Shown piece after piece: positions 40,754 to 51,652 of a DNA stretch of 64,000 nt. Under the pieces are notes generated by a model. It had not been told where the DNA came from. It did no database searches and saw only the letters and a list, made by a program, of their open reading frames with translations. This stretch comes from Thauera sp. (GTDB lineage Bacteria; Pseudomonadota; Gammaproteobacteria; Burkholderiales; Rhodocyclaceae): the NCBI GenBank assembly GCA_017302295.1, contig JAFLDS010000008.1, positions 1-64,000 on the forward strand. The letters are read 5' to 3'. Within the stretch, counting starts at the first letter, position 1, and the number at the start of each line of letters is the position of its first letter. The position numbers and the translations under genes were made by a program.

Positions 40754-40812
40754 CGCAGGAGCGGGCTTGACCGCGATTTCACGGTTTGATCGCGCTCAAG
40801 CGCGCTCCTACG
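40754..40812. repeat. Paired REP-like element between ureC and ureE
   Basis: GCAGGAGCGGGCTTGACCGC and the inverted CGCGCTCAAGCGCGCTCCTA flank a 10-base centre. The same pair recurs at 43396-43456. This GTAGGAGCGGGCTTG type is the REP/BIME class known from Pseudomonas and some betaproteobacteria and is usually spread by a RAYT transposase. Confidence 0.75.
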
Positions 40813-40848
40813 CCACCCACGCTCAGACCATTTTTCCATATCGATGCC

Positions 40849-41388
40849 ATGACGACCGAAGCCGACATGATTTCCACTGCCACCATCGCCGCACCGGCCC
40901 TGCTGCTGATCGAATCCCTGTACGAGGGCGATGCGCCCGCGACCGACACGCTGGAGCTCGACTTCAACTACCGCAGCAAGAGCCGCCTGCGTGCCAGGCT
41001 CGGCTCCGGCGCCGAGGTGGGGCTGTTCCTGCCGCGCGGCACGGTGCTGCGCGGCGGGCACAAGCTGCGCGCGAGCGACGGGCGCATCGTCGCCGTCGTC
41101 GCGGCGGCCGAGGATCTGCTCGAGGCGCGCTGCGCGTCGGCGGTGGACCTGGCGCGCGCGGCTTTCCACCTCGGCAACCGCCATGTCGCGGTCGAGGTCG
41201 GCCGCGATGCCGAGGGCGATTGGCTGCGGCTGCAGGCCGACCACGTGCTGGAGGGCATGCTGCTCGGGCTGGGGGCGAGCGTGCGCGCGCTGAGTGCGCC
41301 CTTCGAGCCCGAGGCGGGCGCCTATGCGCCGGGCCACCAGCATCCGGGCGACGGCAGCGGCGCGCGCATCCACATGATGGCGCAGTGA
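40849..41388 (+). CDS. ureE: Urease accessory protein UreE
   Basis: Nickel-binding metallochaperone (179 aa from ATG 40849; an ATG at 40866 is out of this frame and not used). The peptide-binding N-terminal domain has [20 protein letters not shown] and [13 protein letters not shown]. The C-terminal metal domain has [13 protein letters not shown] and [20 protein letters not shown]. The tail ends [16 protein letters not shown] with only a few histidines, so it is not the His-rich nickel-storing type. Confidence 0.92.
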   Translation: MTTEADMISTATIAAPALLLIESLYEGDAPATDTLELDFNYRSKSRLRARLGSGAEVGLFLPRGTVLRGGHKLRASDGRIVAVVAAAEDLLEARCASAVDLARAAFHLGNRHVAVEVGRDAEGDWLRLQADHVLEGMLLGLGASVRALSAPFEPEAGAYAPGHQHPGDGSGARIHMMAQ

Positions 41389-41390
41389 CG

Positions 41391-42112
41391 ATGCCCGCCG
41401 CGGTGCTTCCCCTTGCCCCGCCCGGCGCTACCGGTCTGCTGCCGCTCGTCCGCTTGCTGCAACTCGCCAGCCCGGCGCTGCCGGTCGGGGCCTACACCTA
41501 TTCTCAGGGCCTGGAGTGGGCGGTGGAGAGCGGCGCGGTGCGCAACGAGGCCGACGCCGCCGCCTGGATCGGCGACCTGCTGGAGTGGAATCTGGCGCGC
41601 TTCGAGGCGCCGCTGATGGCGTGCCAGCTGGCAGCCTGGGCGGCCGGCGACGATGAGGAGGTCGCGCGCCTGAACGATGATTTTCTAGCCAGCCGCGAGA
41701 GCGCCGAGCTGCGCGCCGAAACCGTACAGATGGGCTGGTCGATGGTGAAGCTGCTGGCCGAGCTCGACGCCTTCGCCGCGCTGCCGGGCTGGCGCGCGCG
41801 GCTGCTGGCGGTCCACACGCCGTGCTTCCCCACCGCGTGGTCGGCTGCGGCAGCGGCGTGGCAGGTGCCGGCGGAGCAAGCACTGGCGGCCTACCTGTGG
41901 GCCTGGGCGGAGAACCAGGTGATGGCGGCGGTGAAGGCAGTGCCGCTCGGGCAGAGCGCCGGCCAGCGCCTGCTCGCCACGCTGGGCGCCGGCATCCCGT
42001 CCCTTGCGCAGTTGGCCCTGCACCTGCCCGAGGCGCGCTGGAGCAACTACACCCCCGGCCTGGCGATCGCCAGCAGCCGGCACGAAACCCAATACACGAG
42101 GCTGTTCAGATC

Positions 42113-42116
<4 letters not shown>
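41391..42116 (+). CDS. ureF: Urease accessory protein UreF
   Basis: All-helical accessory protein (241 aa) that couples UreG GTPase to the UreD-urease complex. Landmarks: [20 protein letters not shown] with [25 protein letters not shown] and the C-terminal [20 protein letters not shown] and [12 protein letters not shown]. Starts two bases after the ureE stop and ends inside the ureG start codon. Confidence 0.94.
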
Positions 42117-42754
<638 letters not shown>

Positions 42755-42819
42755 TCATCCCGCCCGGCGGGGCATCCCGCCGGTGCCGCTGCATTGCAAA
42801 CCGCTGTCGAGGACAGATC

Positions 42820-43395
42820 ATGAAGATCCACAGAATGATTGCCGCCGCCTTCCTGGCCGCCGCTTCGGGCGCCGCCCTGGCCCACCCGGGGCATGAAACC
42901 GCCAGCTTCGCCACCGGCTTCGCCCACCCCTTCGGCGGGCTGGACCATCTGCTGGCGATGTTCGCCGTAGGCCTGTATGCAGCGCGCCAGCCGGGGCCGG
43001 CGCGCTGGGCGCTGCCTGGGGGCTTCGTGCTGGCGATGCTCGCCGGCGCCGGGCTGGGCGCCGCAGGGGTGGCACTGCCGGCGGTGGAGTCCGGCATCGC
43101 GCTGTCGGTGCTGGGGCTGGGCCTGCTGATCGCCTTTGCCGCGCGGCTGCCGCTGGCGGCGAGCCTGCCCATGGTGGCCACGTTCGCGCTGATGCACGGC
43201 TTCGCTCACCACGCCGAGATGGGCGGTGCGGCGCTTGCGACTTATGCCGCAGGCTTCGCGCTCGCCACGGCGGCGCTGCACGGCTGTGGCTATCTGCTGG
43301 CGCGCTGGATGCCGGGAAGTACGCTGGCGCAGGGCGTCAAGCGCGCAGTGGGCGCGGGCATCGCGGGTGTCGGAGTGGCCCTGCTGGGAGCCTGA
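42820..43395 (+). CDS. HupE/UreJ-family nickel permease
   Basis: Membrane protein (191 aa) with a signal-like N-terminus (MIAAAFLAAASGAALA) directly followed by HPGHE. The HPFGGLDHLLAM motif is the HupE/UreJ signature, and MHGFAHHAEMGG gives more metal-binding histidines. About six membrane segments. It probably supplies nickel for urease. It lies 65 bases after ureG and is followed by a REP pair, which marks the end of the operon. Confidence 0.9.
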   Translation: MKIHRMIAAAFLAAASGAALAHPGHETASFATGFAHPFGGLDHLLAMFAVGLYAARQPGPARWALPGGFVLAMLAGAGLGAAGVALPAVESGIALSVLGLGLLIAFAARLPLAASLPMVATFALMHGFAHHAEMGGAALATYAAGFALATAALHGCGYLLARWMPGSTLAQGVKRAVGAGIAGVGVALLGA

Positions 43396-43456
43396 CGTAG
43401 GAGCGGGCTTGACCGCGACCGAGTTCCAATGAATCGCGCTCAAGCGCGCTCCTACG
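43396..43456. repeat. Paired REP-like element after ureJ/hupE
   Basis: GTAGGAGCGGGCTTGACCGC and inverted GCGCTCAAGCGCGCTCCTAC surround an 18-base centre. It is the second copy of the 40754-40812 pair. It lies between convergent genes, where it can act as a transcript boundary. Confidence 0.75.
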
Positions 43457-43480
43457 GCATCTGCTGGTGGGGGCCTCGCT

Positions 43481-44464
43481 TCACGCCACCTTGTTCGGCG
43501 GCACCTGGCCGGCGAAGAAGGCGCTGAGGTTGTCGGCCGCCATCAGGCCCATGCCGTTGCGCGTCTCGCGCGTGGCGCTGCCGAGGTGGGGGAGCAGCAC
43601 AACGTTTTCCATCGTCAGCAGGGGCTCGGGCACGCGCGGCTCGTGCTCGTAGACGTCCAGCCCCGCGCCGGCGAGCAGGCCACGCTGCAGCGCATTGGCC
43701 AGCGCGGCCTCGTCCACCACGTCGCCGCGCGCGGTGTTGATCAGGAAGGCATGGCGCTGCATCGCGTTGAGACGCGCGGCGTTCATCAGGTGGCGTGTCT
43801 CTTCGCCGCCCGGGCAGTGCAGCGAGATGAAGTCGGCCCGGGCCAGCACCTCTTCGATCGAATCGTACTGGGTCGCGTCCAGCCCTTCCAGCGCTTCGGC
43901 CGGCACCGTGCTGCGGTTGAAGAACACCACCTTCATGCCGAGACCGTGTTGCGCGCGCCGTGCCGTGGCCCGGCCGATGCGACCCATGCCGATGATGCCC
44001 AGCGTCTTGCCTGACACGCGCGTGCCGATCATGTGCGTTGGCCGCCAGCTCGTCCAGTGTCCAGCGCGCACCAGGCGCTCGCCTTCGCCGGCACGCCGCG
44101 CGACAATCAGCATCAGCATGATGGCGAGGTCGGCCGTGCAGTCGGTGAGAATGTCGGGCGTGTTGGTGACCGTGATGCCGAGCCGCTTCGCCGCGGCGAC
44201 GTCGATGTGGTTGTAGCCGACGCCATAGTTGGCAATGATGTTCGCGCGCCGGCCCGGGACCTCCAGCACATCGGCGGTGATGCGGTCGGCGACCGTGGTC
44301 AGCAGCGCATCGGCGCTCTGCAGCGCCTGCTGCAGCTCGCGCGCGGTGAGCGGGCGATCGTCGATGTTGAGTTGCGCGTCGAAACGTGCGGCGAGCTCGC
44401 GTTCGACTTCTTCGGGCAGTCGTCCGGTCACGATGACCTTCGGTCTGGCGCTGGCAGCGTTCAT
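43481..44464 (-). CDS. D-2-hydroxyacid dehydrogenase (glyoxylate/hydroxypyruvate reductase type)
   Basis: NAD(P)-dependent D-isomer 2-hydroxyacid dehydrogenase (327 aa) starting at ATG 44464 with GGGAGAGG upstream. Rossmann motif GIIGMGRIGRATARRA, substrate/NAD residues YGVGYNHIDV and NTPDILTDCTADLAI, catalytic Arg in LINTARGDVVDE, Glu in DVYEHEPRVPE and His in LLPHLGSAT. Closest to D-glycerate dehydrogenase/glyoxylate reductase (GyaR-like). It reduces glyoxylate or hydroxypyruvate, the exact substrate being inferred. Divergent from the FMN reductase gene. Confidence 0.9.
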   Translation of the reverse strand: MNAASARPKVIVTGRLPEEVERELAARFDAQLNIDDRPLTARELQQALQSADALLTTVADRITADVLEVPGRRANIIANYGVGYNHIDVAAAKRLGITVTNTPDILTDCTADLAIMLMLIVARRAGEGERLVRAGHWTSWRPTHMIGTRVSGKTLGIIGMGRIGRATARRAQHGLGMKVVFFNRSTVPAEALEGLDATQYDSIEEVLARADFISLHCPGGEETRHLMNAARLNAMQRHAFLINTARGDVVDEAALANALQRGLLAGAGLDVYEHEPRVPEPLLTMENVVLLPHLGSATRETRNGMGLMAADNLSAFFAGQVPPNKVA

Positions 44465-44692
44465 GGCGAGCCTCTCCCAATCTGGATGTGTCGGTCGGTG
44501 GCGCGATGATGCCGCCAAACCGGGATGTCCGTCATCACCTTCAGCCTGCCAGCGGCAGGGCCGGACTTGGTACGATCGCCCTTCACAGCTGGCAGACCGG
44601 TATCGAACCCGTGGGGGCGGCGCCGCATTTCCCCGTGTGGACAGACGTCCGCCGAACTGCTGCCCCTCCCGAACGCCCACGGAGACACCAAG

Positions 44693-45280
44693 ATGAGCAA
44701 CCCCAACATCCTCGTCATGGCCGGCAGTGCACGGCGCGACTCCCTCGCGCGACGGCTGGCGCAGGCCTGCGTCGCCCCGCTGCAGCACGCCGGCGCCGAG
44801 GTCAATCTGATCGAGCTCGCCGACTACCCGGCACCGCTCTACCACGGCGACCTCGAGGCCGACGCCGGGCTGCCCGATTGCATCGTCAGCCTGCAGCAGC
44901 AACTGGCCGCCACCGATGGGCTGCTGGTGGTCAATCCGGAATACAACGGCTCGATCACGCCCCTGCTCAAGAACACGCTCGACTGGTGCTCGCGTCCCAA
45001 TGCGGAAGATCCGGCGCGCTCCGGCGGCGCCGTGTATGCCGGCCGCGCGGCGGCCGTGCTGGCGACCTCGCCGGGGCCGCTGGGCGGCATGCGGGTGCTG
45101 TTCCACGTGCGCGACATCCTGGGCTACCTCGGCATGCACGTGATTCCGCAGCAACTCGCGGTGGGCCGCGCACACGAGGCGATCGGCCCCGATCACCGGC
45201 TGGTCGATCCGAAGCAGCAGCTCACGCTGGATGGCGTGGCGAAGGCGCTGGTGGATACCGCGCGGCGCCTGCGGACCTGA
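44693..45280 (+). CDS. NADPH-dependent FMN reductase
   Basis: Flavodoxin-fold flavin reductase (195 aa) with start ATG 44693 and GGAGA upstream. Flavin phosphate loop GSARRDSLARRLA, LLVVNPEYNGSITPLLKNTL with DWCSRP, and AAVLATSPGPLGGMR are typical of the SsuE/ChrR/azoreductase-like family. It reduces FMN or quinones using NAD(P)H. No dedicated partner monooxygenase is adjacent. Confidence 0.9.
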   Translation: MSNPNILVMAGSARRDSLARRLAQACVAPLQHAGAEVNLIELADYPAPLYHGDLEADAGLPDCIVSLQQQLAATDGLLVVNPEYNGSITPLLKNTLDWCSRPNAEDPARSGGAVYAGRAAAVLATSPGPLGGMRVLFHVRDILGYLGMHVIPQQLAVGRAHEAIGPDHRLVDPKQQLTLDGVAKALVDTARRLRT

Positions 45281-45320
45281 GCGCGTCTGCGCTGCTTGCG
45301 GTCGCGCCGTGGCGCCCGGA

Positions 45321-45758
45321 TCAGGCGCGTTGCGACCGGGCCCAGCGCACGATGTCTGCAGCGCCCATCGCCCCGGGCTGGCGGGCGACCTCGCGCCCCT
45401 TGCTGAACAGCGCCAGCGTCGGAATGCTGCGGATGCCGAAGCGCGCGCCCAGCGCCTGCTCGGCTTCGGTATTCACCTTCACCAGCCGGAACAGCGGTTC
45501 CAGCATGCCGGCGGCCTGCGCGAAGGCGGGTGCCATCATGCGGCAGGGGCCGCACCACGGCGCCCAGAAATCCACCAGCACCGGGATGTCGTTGCGCACG
45601 ATGTGACGCTCGAAGCGGGTGCCGTCGAGTTCGGTCGGCGCGCCCGCGAACAGCTGCTGGCGGCATTGGCCGCAATTGGGCCGTTCGCCCAGGCGCGCGT
45701 GTGGAACGCGGTTGACGGCATCGCAGTGCGGGCAGACGAGGTGCAAGGAGTCGTTCAC
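45321..45758 (-). CDS. trxC: Thioredoxin TrxC (thioredoxin 2)
   Basis: Zinc-containing thioredoxin (145 aa) from GTG 45758. Two N-terminal pairs CPHC and CGQC bind zinc, and the thioredoxin domain has WAPWCGPCRMMAP and RSIPTLALF. TrxC is usually an oxidative-stress reductant of the cytoplasm. Convergent with the FMN reductase gene and 40 bases away. Confidence 0.93.
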   Translation of the reverse strand: MNDSLHLVCPHCDAVNRVPHARLGERPNCGQCRQQLFAGAPTELDGTRFERHIVRNDIPVLVDFWAPWCGPCRMMAPAFAQAAGMLEPLFRLVKVNTEAEQALGARFGIRSIPTLALFSKGREVARQPGAMGAADIVRWARSQRA

Positions 45759-45872
45759 GATCGGGTTCCAGCGGGTTGGGATCGACGCGTAGATGGAGGC
45801 GTTCCGGGCAACATCAAGACTGCCGGTGCGTGGCTCAGCCCCGGCCCGAGATCAGGGGGTTTAGGCCCAATA

Positions 45873-45894
45873 GGGTGGGGGATATCCCCCACCC
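45873..45894. promoter_or_regulatory. Perfect 22-bp palindrome, candidate activator site
   Basis: GGGTGGGGGAT and its exact complement ATCCCCCACCC meet at the centre. It lies about 110 bases upstream of the predicted sigma-54 start for the DRRA-repeat gene, a good enhancer position. The NtrC-like regulator at 48772 is the obvious candidate to bind it (inference). The remainder of the 45759-46076 gap shows nothing else. Confidence 0.5.
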
Positions 45895-45966
45895 AGCCTG
45901 CGGGTGGAAGAACCGGTTTCTTATCAAGTTCATGTTTTTAAAGGAAAGCGGTCGGATTTTCACGTG

Positions 45967-45982
45967 TGGCACGCCTGTTGCG
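45967..45982 (+). promoter_or_regulatory. Sigma-54 promoter of the DRRA-repeat gene
   Basis: TGGCACGCCTGTTGCG agrees with TGGCACGN4TTGC at all consensus bases except the weak last one. Predicted start near 45993; leader about 84 bases. Confidence 0.8.
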
Positions 45983-46076
45983 TAGAAAGAGTCGAGCAGA
46001 TCCTTCCCCGGTATCTGCCCGCCGGGAAGCCGGCGCCGAAGTCTTCCATCCCTTTCACGCAATTCGAGGAACCACC

Positions 46077-46343
46077 ATGAAAACCCTTCACAAACTCGCG
46101 CTCACGCTCGTTTCCGCAGCTTGCCTGCTCACGCCCGCCGCACAGGCGCGCGGGCTGGACGACCTTGCCGGCATCGACATCCGCCAGGAGGATCGTCGCG
46201 CCGACCGTCGCGAGGACCGTCAAGCCGATCGTCAAGCCGACCGTCGCGAGGATCGCCGGGCCGACCGTCGAGCCGATCGCAGGGCCGATCGTCGCGCTGA
46301 CCGTCGTGCTGATCGTCGAGCCGATCGCCGTCTTGGCCTCTGA
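46077..46343 (+). CDS. Small secreted DRRA-tetrapeptide-repeat protein
   Basis: Eighty-eight residues from ATG 46077 (GAGGAACC upstream). Signal peptide MKTLHKLALTLVSAACLLTP followed by AAQARG. After a short GLDDLAGIDIRQ segment come about twelve tandem four-residue units of the form (A/E)-D-R-(R/Q), ending RLGL. The DNA repeat is 12 bases, but codons vary (CGT, CGC, CGA, CGG, AGG), so the array is old and held by selection on the protein. It would be a highly charged, probably extended periplasmic or surface peptide. Function unknown. Driven by the strong sigma-54 promoter upstream. Confidence 0.75.
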   Translation: MKTLHKLALTLVSAACLLTPAAQARGLDDLAGIDIRQEDRRADRREDRQADRQADRREDRRADRRADRRADRRADRRADRRADRRLGL

Positions 46344-46401
46344 TCCACGCTGGGTTGCCCGTCCGCATGTGAAGGCGGCCGCCCGTCAGGGTGGCCGCCC
46401 G

Positions 46402-47373
46402 ATGGCCTTGCGGTGCTTGGCGGCCGTGCTGGCGGTGTTTGCCGCGCAGGGGGTGTGGGCCGAGCGCGGCGAGGTGTCCGCGCCACAGGCGGGCGCTCCC
46501 GGCGAGGCGAAGGTGTTTGCTGCAGAGCTCGAGATCGGAGCCGGTGTCGAGTCCTATCGCAACCCGATTGCGTTCATCGGTGAGGACGCGACCGCGATCG
46601 GCCTTGCGCGCAAGGCGCGGCGGGTGTCGAGTCCGTTCCGCGAGGCCGCGCTGAGTGTCGACATGGCGCTGCCCGTGGCGCCGGGTTGGGCATGGACCGG
46701 CGCGTCCGCGCTCGAGGCCCGTCGCTCGTCAGACTTGTCTGCGCTGGATCACGACCGTCACACGCTGACCATCGGTGCGACGCGCGAGCTGGACGACGAC
46801 GAGCTGGGTGCAGAACTGTTGTTCGAGCGCCTGGACGTCGGCAGCGCGTTCGGACGGCAAGCCTACGGTTTACGCCTCGATTACGTATCGCGGCCGGACG
46901 ACGCCGTGGCCCAGGGGATCGCCCTGGAGTGGAAGCGCTACCGGCACGATTTCCCCGATGACATCGAGGACGGCGACCGTGTCAGCCTGACGTGGGCGCG
47001 GAACAGCGCCGACGATGAAGGACGCGGCTGGCGCGTGAAGCTCGCAGCGGCGATGTTGAAGAACCGATGGGGTTACGACGATTTCTCCTACCGTGAGCTG
47101 GCGGCGCGCGCCGAGCGCGTGTTCGTGCCGGCGCCCGACTGGACGCTGAGCCTGGGCCTTGCGCCGCGCTGGACGCGCTACGACGACGAGGCGCCGGATG
47201 CGGGCTACAGGCGCGAAGACCGTCGCCTTACCGGCGTGGTCGGCGTTGGCCGCGCGTTGGGCGAACATGCCAGCCTGCAGTGCGAGGCGGAACTCGGCCG
47301 TCTGTATTCGAACGCCCCGCAGGCCCGCAGCCGCTGGAACATCGCCGGCTGCAGCCTGCGCCTGCTGTTCTGA
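46402..47373 (+). CDS. Putative outer-membrane beta-barrel protein
   Basis: Exported protein of 323 aa. From ATG 46402 the signal is MALRCLAAVLAVFAAQGVWA. The mature part alternates short amphipathic strands and charged turns (LEIGAGVESYRNPIAF, HTLTIGATRELDDDELGAEL, YGLRLDYVSRPDD, WTLSLGLAPRWTRYD) and ends in a terminal Phe (CSLRLLF), the usual barrel signature. No family name recognised. It follows the DRRA-repeat gene by 58 bases and precedes a two-component pair, so it is probably part of the same sigma-54 transcript. Confidence 0.65.
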   Translation: MALRCLAAVLAVFAAQGVWAERGEVSAPQAGAPGEAKVFAAELEIGAGVESYRNPIAFIGEDATAIGLARKARRVSSPFREAALSVDMALPVAPGWAWTGASALEARRSSDLSALDHDRHTLTIGATRELDDDELGAELLFERLDVGSAFGRQAYGLRLDYVSRPDDAVAQGIALEWKRYRHDFPDDIEDGDRVSLTWARNSADDEGRGWRVKLAAAMLKNRWGYDDFSYRELAARAERVFVPAPDWTLSLGLAPRWTRYDDEAPDAGYRREDRRLTGVVGVGRALGEHASLQCEAELGRLYSNAPQARSRWNIAGCSLRLLF

Positions 47374-47399
47374 GGGGCACGGTCGTGGATAATCCGCCC

Positions 47400-48737
47400 A
47401 TGTCCGACAAGCCCTTTCGCCTGACTCGCCGCTTCGCCTTCGTCGGGCTCGTTTCGATCGGGCTGATGAGCGTGATCGTTGCGCTGTCGCTGTCGCGCTT
47501 CCTGACCGAGCGCATGTTGAGACAGGAGGCGGTGCTGACGATGGAGTTCATCCACAGCCTGGTGCTGGTGGAGAACGCGTCGCTGTATTTTCGCGAAGGT
47601 CGGCCGGGCGCGCCGGAGGTGGCGAGCACCTTCAATCACGTCGCCAACATGCCCGACGTGCTGCGCGCCAGCGCGCACAGCGCGGACTACCGCGTCATCT
47701 GGTCGAGCGACAAGGCCATCGTCGGCCGCCAGTTTCCCGACAACCCGGAGCTGGAGCGCGCGCTCGCGGGCGAGCTGGTAGTGCATGAGGCCTTCGAGGA
47801 CCACCATGCGGACAAGGCCGAGCATGCCAGCCTTAAGCACGACATCGGCTACTTCGTCGAGATCTATTTCCCGGTACGCGATGCCGGCGGCCAGATCGTC
47901 GGCGCCGTGGAGATCTACAAGACGCCGCGCGCGCTCTTCGAGGCGATCCGCGCCGGCGAGCGCGCGGCCTGGATCGGCGCGCTGCTGGGCGGACTGTTCC
48001 TTTACCTGGCGCTGTTCTGGCTGGTGCGGCGCGCCGACGCGCTGATCCGGCATCAGCAGGACCAGCTGGTGCAGAGCGAGACGCTCGCGGCGGTGGGAGA
48101 GATGGGCTCGGCCGTGGCGCACGGTATCCGCAATCCGCTCGCGTCCATCCGGTCTTCCGCCGAACTTTCGCTCGAGACGGCCGACGCCTTCGGCCGCGAG
48201 GCGGCCACCGACATCATCGCCGAGGTCGACCGCCTCGAAGGCTGGGTGCGCGAGCTGCTGAGCTACGCCCGCCCGGTCGCCGAGAAGCCGACGGCGGTCG
48301 CCATCGCGGAGCTGGTAAGCGCGCAGCTGGCGAGCTTCGGCCGCGGTGCCCATCGCCAGAATGTGGTGCTGCAGTCCGATGTGGCGCCCGACGTCGGCGC
48401 GGTCGAGGCCGACCCGCTGCTGCTGGGTCAGGTCTTGTCGAGCCTGATCGCCAACGCCTTCGAGGCGCTCGACCAGGGCCAGCGCGGCGGCCGCATCGAG
48501 GTTGGGGCAACGCGCACGGCAAGCCGGGTGTGCCTCTGGGTTCAGGACGATGGCCCCGGCATGGCGGCCGATCAGCTCGCTCGCGTGTTCAAGCCTTTCT
48601 ACACCACCAAGCCCAAGGGGCTGGGGGTCGGGCTGCCGCTGGCCCGGCGCATCGTCGAGCGCTTCGGTGGCCGCATCGACGTCTCGAGCCGGCCGGGCAA
48701 GGGCACCCGCGTCGAACTCAGCTTGCGCGCGATCTGA
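47400..48737 (+). CDS. Membrane sensor histidine kinase (NtrB/AtoS-like)
   Basis: Kinase of 445 aa with two membrane helices (about 12-34 and 195-215) flanking a periplasmic sensor of about 160 residues. The HisKA box reads MGSAVAHGIRNPLASIRSSA, with Gly in place of the usual Glu after the phosphorylated His, a known variant in NtrB-like kinases. The ATPase part has SLIANAFEALDQGQ, DDGPGM and KPKGLGVGLPLARRIVE. It is adjacent to a sigma-54 response regulator and surely pairs with it. Signal unknown; the envelope genes upstream hint at an envelope or ion signal (inference). Confidence 0.88.
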   Translation: MSDKPFRLTRRFAFVGLVSIGLMSVIVALSLSRFLTERMLRQEAVLTMEFIHSLVLVENASLYFREGRPGAPEVASTFNHVANMPDVLRASAHSADYRVIWSSDKAIVGRQFPDNPELERALAGELVVHEAFEDHHADKAEHASLKHDIGYFVEIYFPVRDAGGQIVGAVEIYKTPRALFEAIRAGERAAWIGALLGGLFLYLALFWLVRRADALIRHQQDQLVQSETLAAVGEMGSAVAHGIRNPLASIRSSAELSLETADAFGREAATDIIAEVDRLEGWVRELLSYARPVAEKPTAVAIAELVSAQLASFGRGAHRQNVVLQSDVAPDVGAVEADPLLLGQVLSSLIANAFEALDQGQRGGRIEVGATRTASRVCLWVQDDGPGMAADQLARVFKPFYTTKPKGLGVGLPLARRIVERFGGRIDVSSRPGKGTRVELSLRAI

Positions 48738-48771
48738 GCGCAGCGCAGCAAACGGAGCACGAGAGGGGAGC

Positions 48772-50148
<1,377 letters not shown>

Positions 50149-50211
50149 GTATTCGCGACCGGTGAATTGTCTGTTTTCATCATTGTCTCCGCGCGGGCAA
50201 GACCTCAGAAT

Positions 50212-50237
50212 CTCGAGACCACGCCCGTGGTCCGAGA
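50212..50237. promoter_or_regulatory. Palindrome/hairpin upstream of the first TRAP gene
   Basis: GACCACG (50217-50223) and CGTGGTC (50226-50232) are perfect inverted arms with two bases between. TCTCG and CGAGA extend it around a bulged A. It is followed by A-tracts rather than T-tracts. It may be the 3' end of the regulator gene for the minus direction or an operator for the TRAP gene; not resolved. Confidence 0.4.
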
Positions 50238-50265
50238 AAAATACGAACATTCCGCTGGAGACGAT

Positions 50266-51351
50266 ATGCAACGTCGCGATTTCCTGAAGAAAGCTTCCGT
50301 GGGTGCCGTCGCCGGCGCCTCCGCCACCCTCGCTGCGCCAGCCATCGCGCAGGCCCAGCCCACCGTCAAGTGGCGGCTGACCTCCAGCTTTCCGAAGAGC
50401 CTCGACACCATCTATGCCTCGGCCGAGCATCTGGCCAGCCGGGTGCGCGAGCTGACCGGCGGCAAGTTCGACATCCGCGTCTTCCCCGGCGGCGAGATCG
50501 TGCCCGCGGGGCAGGCGCTCGATGCGGTGCAGGCCGGCACGGTGGAGTGCTGCCACACCATCTCGAACTACTACAACGGCAAGAACAAGGCCTTCGCCTT
50601 TTCGGGCTTCCCCTTCGGCATGAACACCCGCCAGGCGACCGCCTGGATTTACCAGGGCGGCGGCAACGAGCTGCTCAACGAGTTCTATGCCAAGTACAAC
50701 GTGATCGGCTTTCTCGGCGGTTGCACCGCTGCGCAGATGGGCGGCTGGTACCGCAAGGAGATCAAGTCGCTCGAAGATATCAAGGGCCTCAAGATCCGCA
50801 TCGCCGGCCTGGGCGGCGAAATCTTCGCCGCGCTCGGTGCGATTCCGCAGCAGATCCCGGCCGGCGACACCTATGCCGCGCTGGAGAAGGGCGCGATCGA
50901 CGCGGTGGAGTGGATCGGCCCTTACGATGACGAGAAGCTCGGCTTCGACAAGGTCGCCAAGAACTACTACTACCCCGCCTTCTGGGAGCCGGGCTCGTTC
51001 TCGCACTTCTTCGTAAACAAGGATGAGTGGGCCAAGCTGCCCAAGGAATACCAGGCCGCGTTCGAGGTCGCCAGCTACGAGGCGGCGGCGAAGATGATCG
51101 CCGCCTACGACACCAAGAACCCGGCCGCGCTCGCCCGGCTCCTGCAGAAGGGCGTCAAGCTGCAGAAGTTCCCCGACGAGGTCATGCAGGCGGGGTACAA
51201 GGTGGCGTTCCAGATCTACAACGACGAGGCGGCGAAGAACCCGGACTTCAAGAAGATCTTCACCGAATACGACAAGTTCCGCCGCAGCTCCAACGCCTGG
51301 TTCAGCGTCGCGGAGATGAACATCGACCGCTTCCTGCAGAGCGCGAAGTAA
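50266..51351 (+). CDS. TRAP transporter solute-binding protein (TakP/DctP type), copy 1
   Basis: Periplasmic binding protein (361 aa) for a TRAP carrier. The N-terminal MQRRDFLKKASVGAVAGASA is a twin-arginine signal. Binding-site features of the 2-oxoacid (TakP-like) group are LKIRIAGLGGEIFAALGAIP and DAVEWIGPYDDEKLGF, with the conserved Arg, Glu and Trp; PGGEIVPAGQALDAVQAGTV is typical. GGAG precedes ATG 50266. No dctQ or dctM membrane gene is nearby, so it must use a carrier encoded elsewhere. It is nearly identical in its first 50 codons to copy 2. Confidence 0.92.
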   Translation: MQRRDFLKKASVGAVAGASATLAAPAIAQAQPTVKWRLTSSFPKSLDTIYASAEHLASRVRELTGGKFDIRVFPGGEIVPAGQALDAVQAGTVECCHTISNYYNGKNKAFAFSGFPFGMNTRQATAWIYQGGGNELLNEFYAKYNVIGFLGGCTAAQMGGWYRKEIKSLEDIKGLKIRIAGLGGEIFAALGAIPQQIPAGDTYAALEKGAIDAVEWIGPYDDEKLGFDKVAKNYYYPAFWEPGSFSHFFVNKDEWAKLPKEYQAAFEVASYEAAAKMIAAYDTKNPAALARLLQKGVKLQKFPDEVMQAGYKVAFQIYNDEAAKNPDFKKIFTEYDKFRRSSNAWFSVAEMNIDRFLQSAK

Positions 51352-51458
51352 TCCCGCTGCGCCGCCGTGTTATTGGCGGCGGTGGCGGAAATCGCTTCAA
51401 GCTCACCGCTACGGGAGCCTGCCCCTCGTCCTCTCCCCTCTGACAGGCTCCCCTGCTC

Positions 51459-51492
51459 GCTGCCGCTTCCGCAAGGAGCGGCAGCTTTTTTT
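51459..51492 (+). terminator. Intrinsic terminator after TRAP copy 1
   Basis: GCTGCCGCT (51459-51467) and AGCGGCAGC (51477-51485) form a perfect 9-bp stem with a 9-base loop, followed by seven T. A textbook rho-independent terminator that separates the two TRAP genes. Confidence 0.9.
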
Positions 51493-51539
51493 CGCCTTCT
51501 GCGCGCGTGCCGCCGATCGGCGTTGATGCACCGCAATAC

Positions 51540-51602
51540 GGAAATTTCCTAGGGCGCTAGGGAATCGCTCCCGATGCGCCCGCCGGGCGCCATCGCCAGA
51601 AT
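51540..51602 (+). promoter_or_regulatory. Activator-type promoter of TRAP copy 2, shared operator copy 1
   Basis: GGAAATTTCC (51540-51549) is followed by TAGGGCGCTA and a dyad GGGAATCGCTCCC (51560-51572) continuing GATGCGCC. Sixteen bases later comes the -10-like CAGAAT (51597-51602). The 51560-51580 block is identical base for base to the block upstream of the CoA-transferase gene, with the same orientation and the same 16-base distance. The dyad centre is near -43, a class II activator position, and no good -35 box is present. Confidence 0.65.
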
Positions 51603-51652
51603 GCACGAGGCCGTCAAACCTCCAATACGAAACGAATCCAGGGGACACGCAC

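Noticed and set aside
43481..45196. Extension of the hydroxyacid dehydrogenase frame far upstream
   Set aside because: The extra 244 residues are antisense to the FMN reductase gene. ATG 44464 has GGGAGAGG and gives the normal family N-terminus.
46165..46401. Upstream in-frame extension of the barrel protein through the DRRA-repeat DNA
   Set aside because: The extension would be an out-of-frame reading of the repeat gene with no signal peptide; the ATG at 46402 begins a proper signal.
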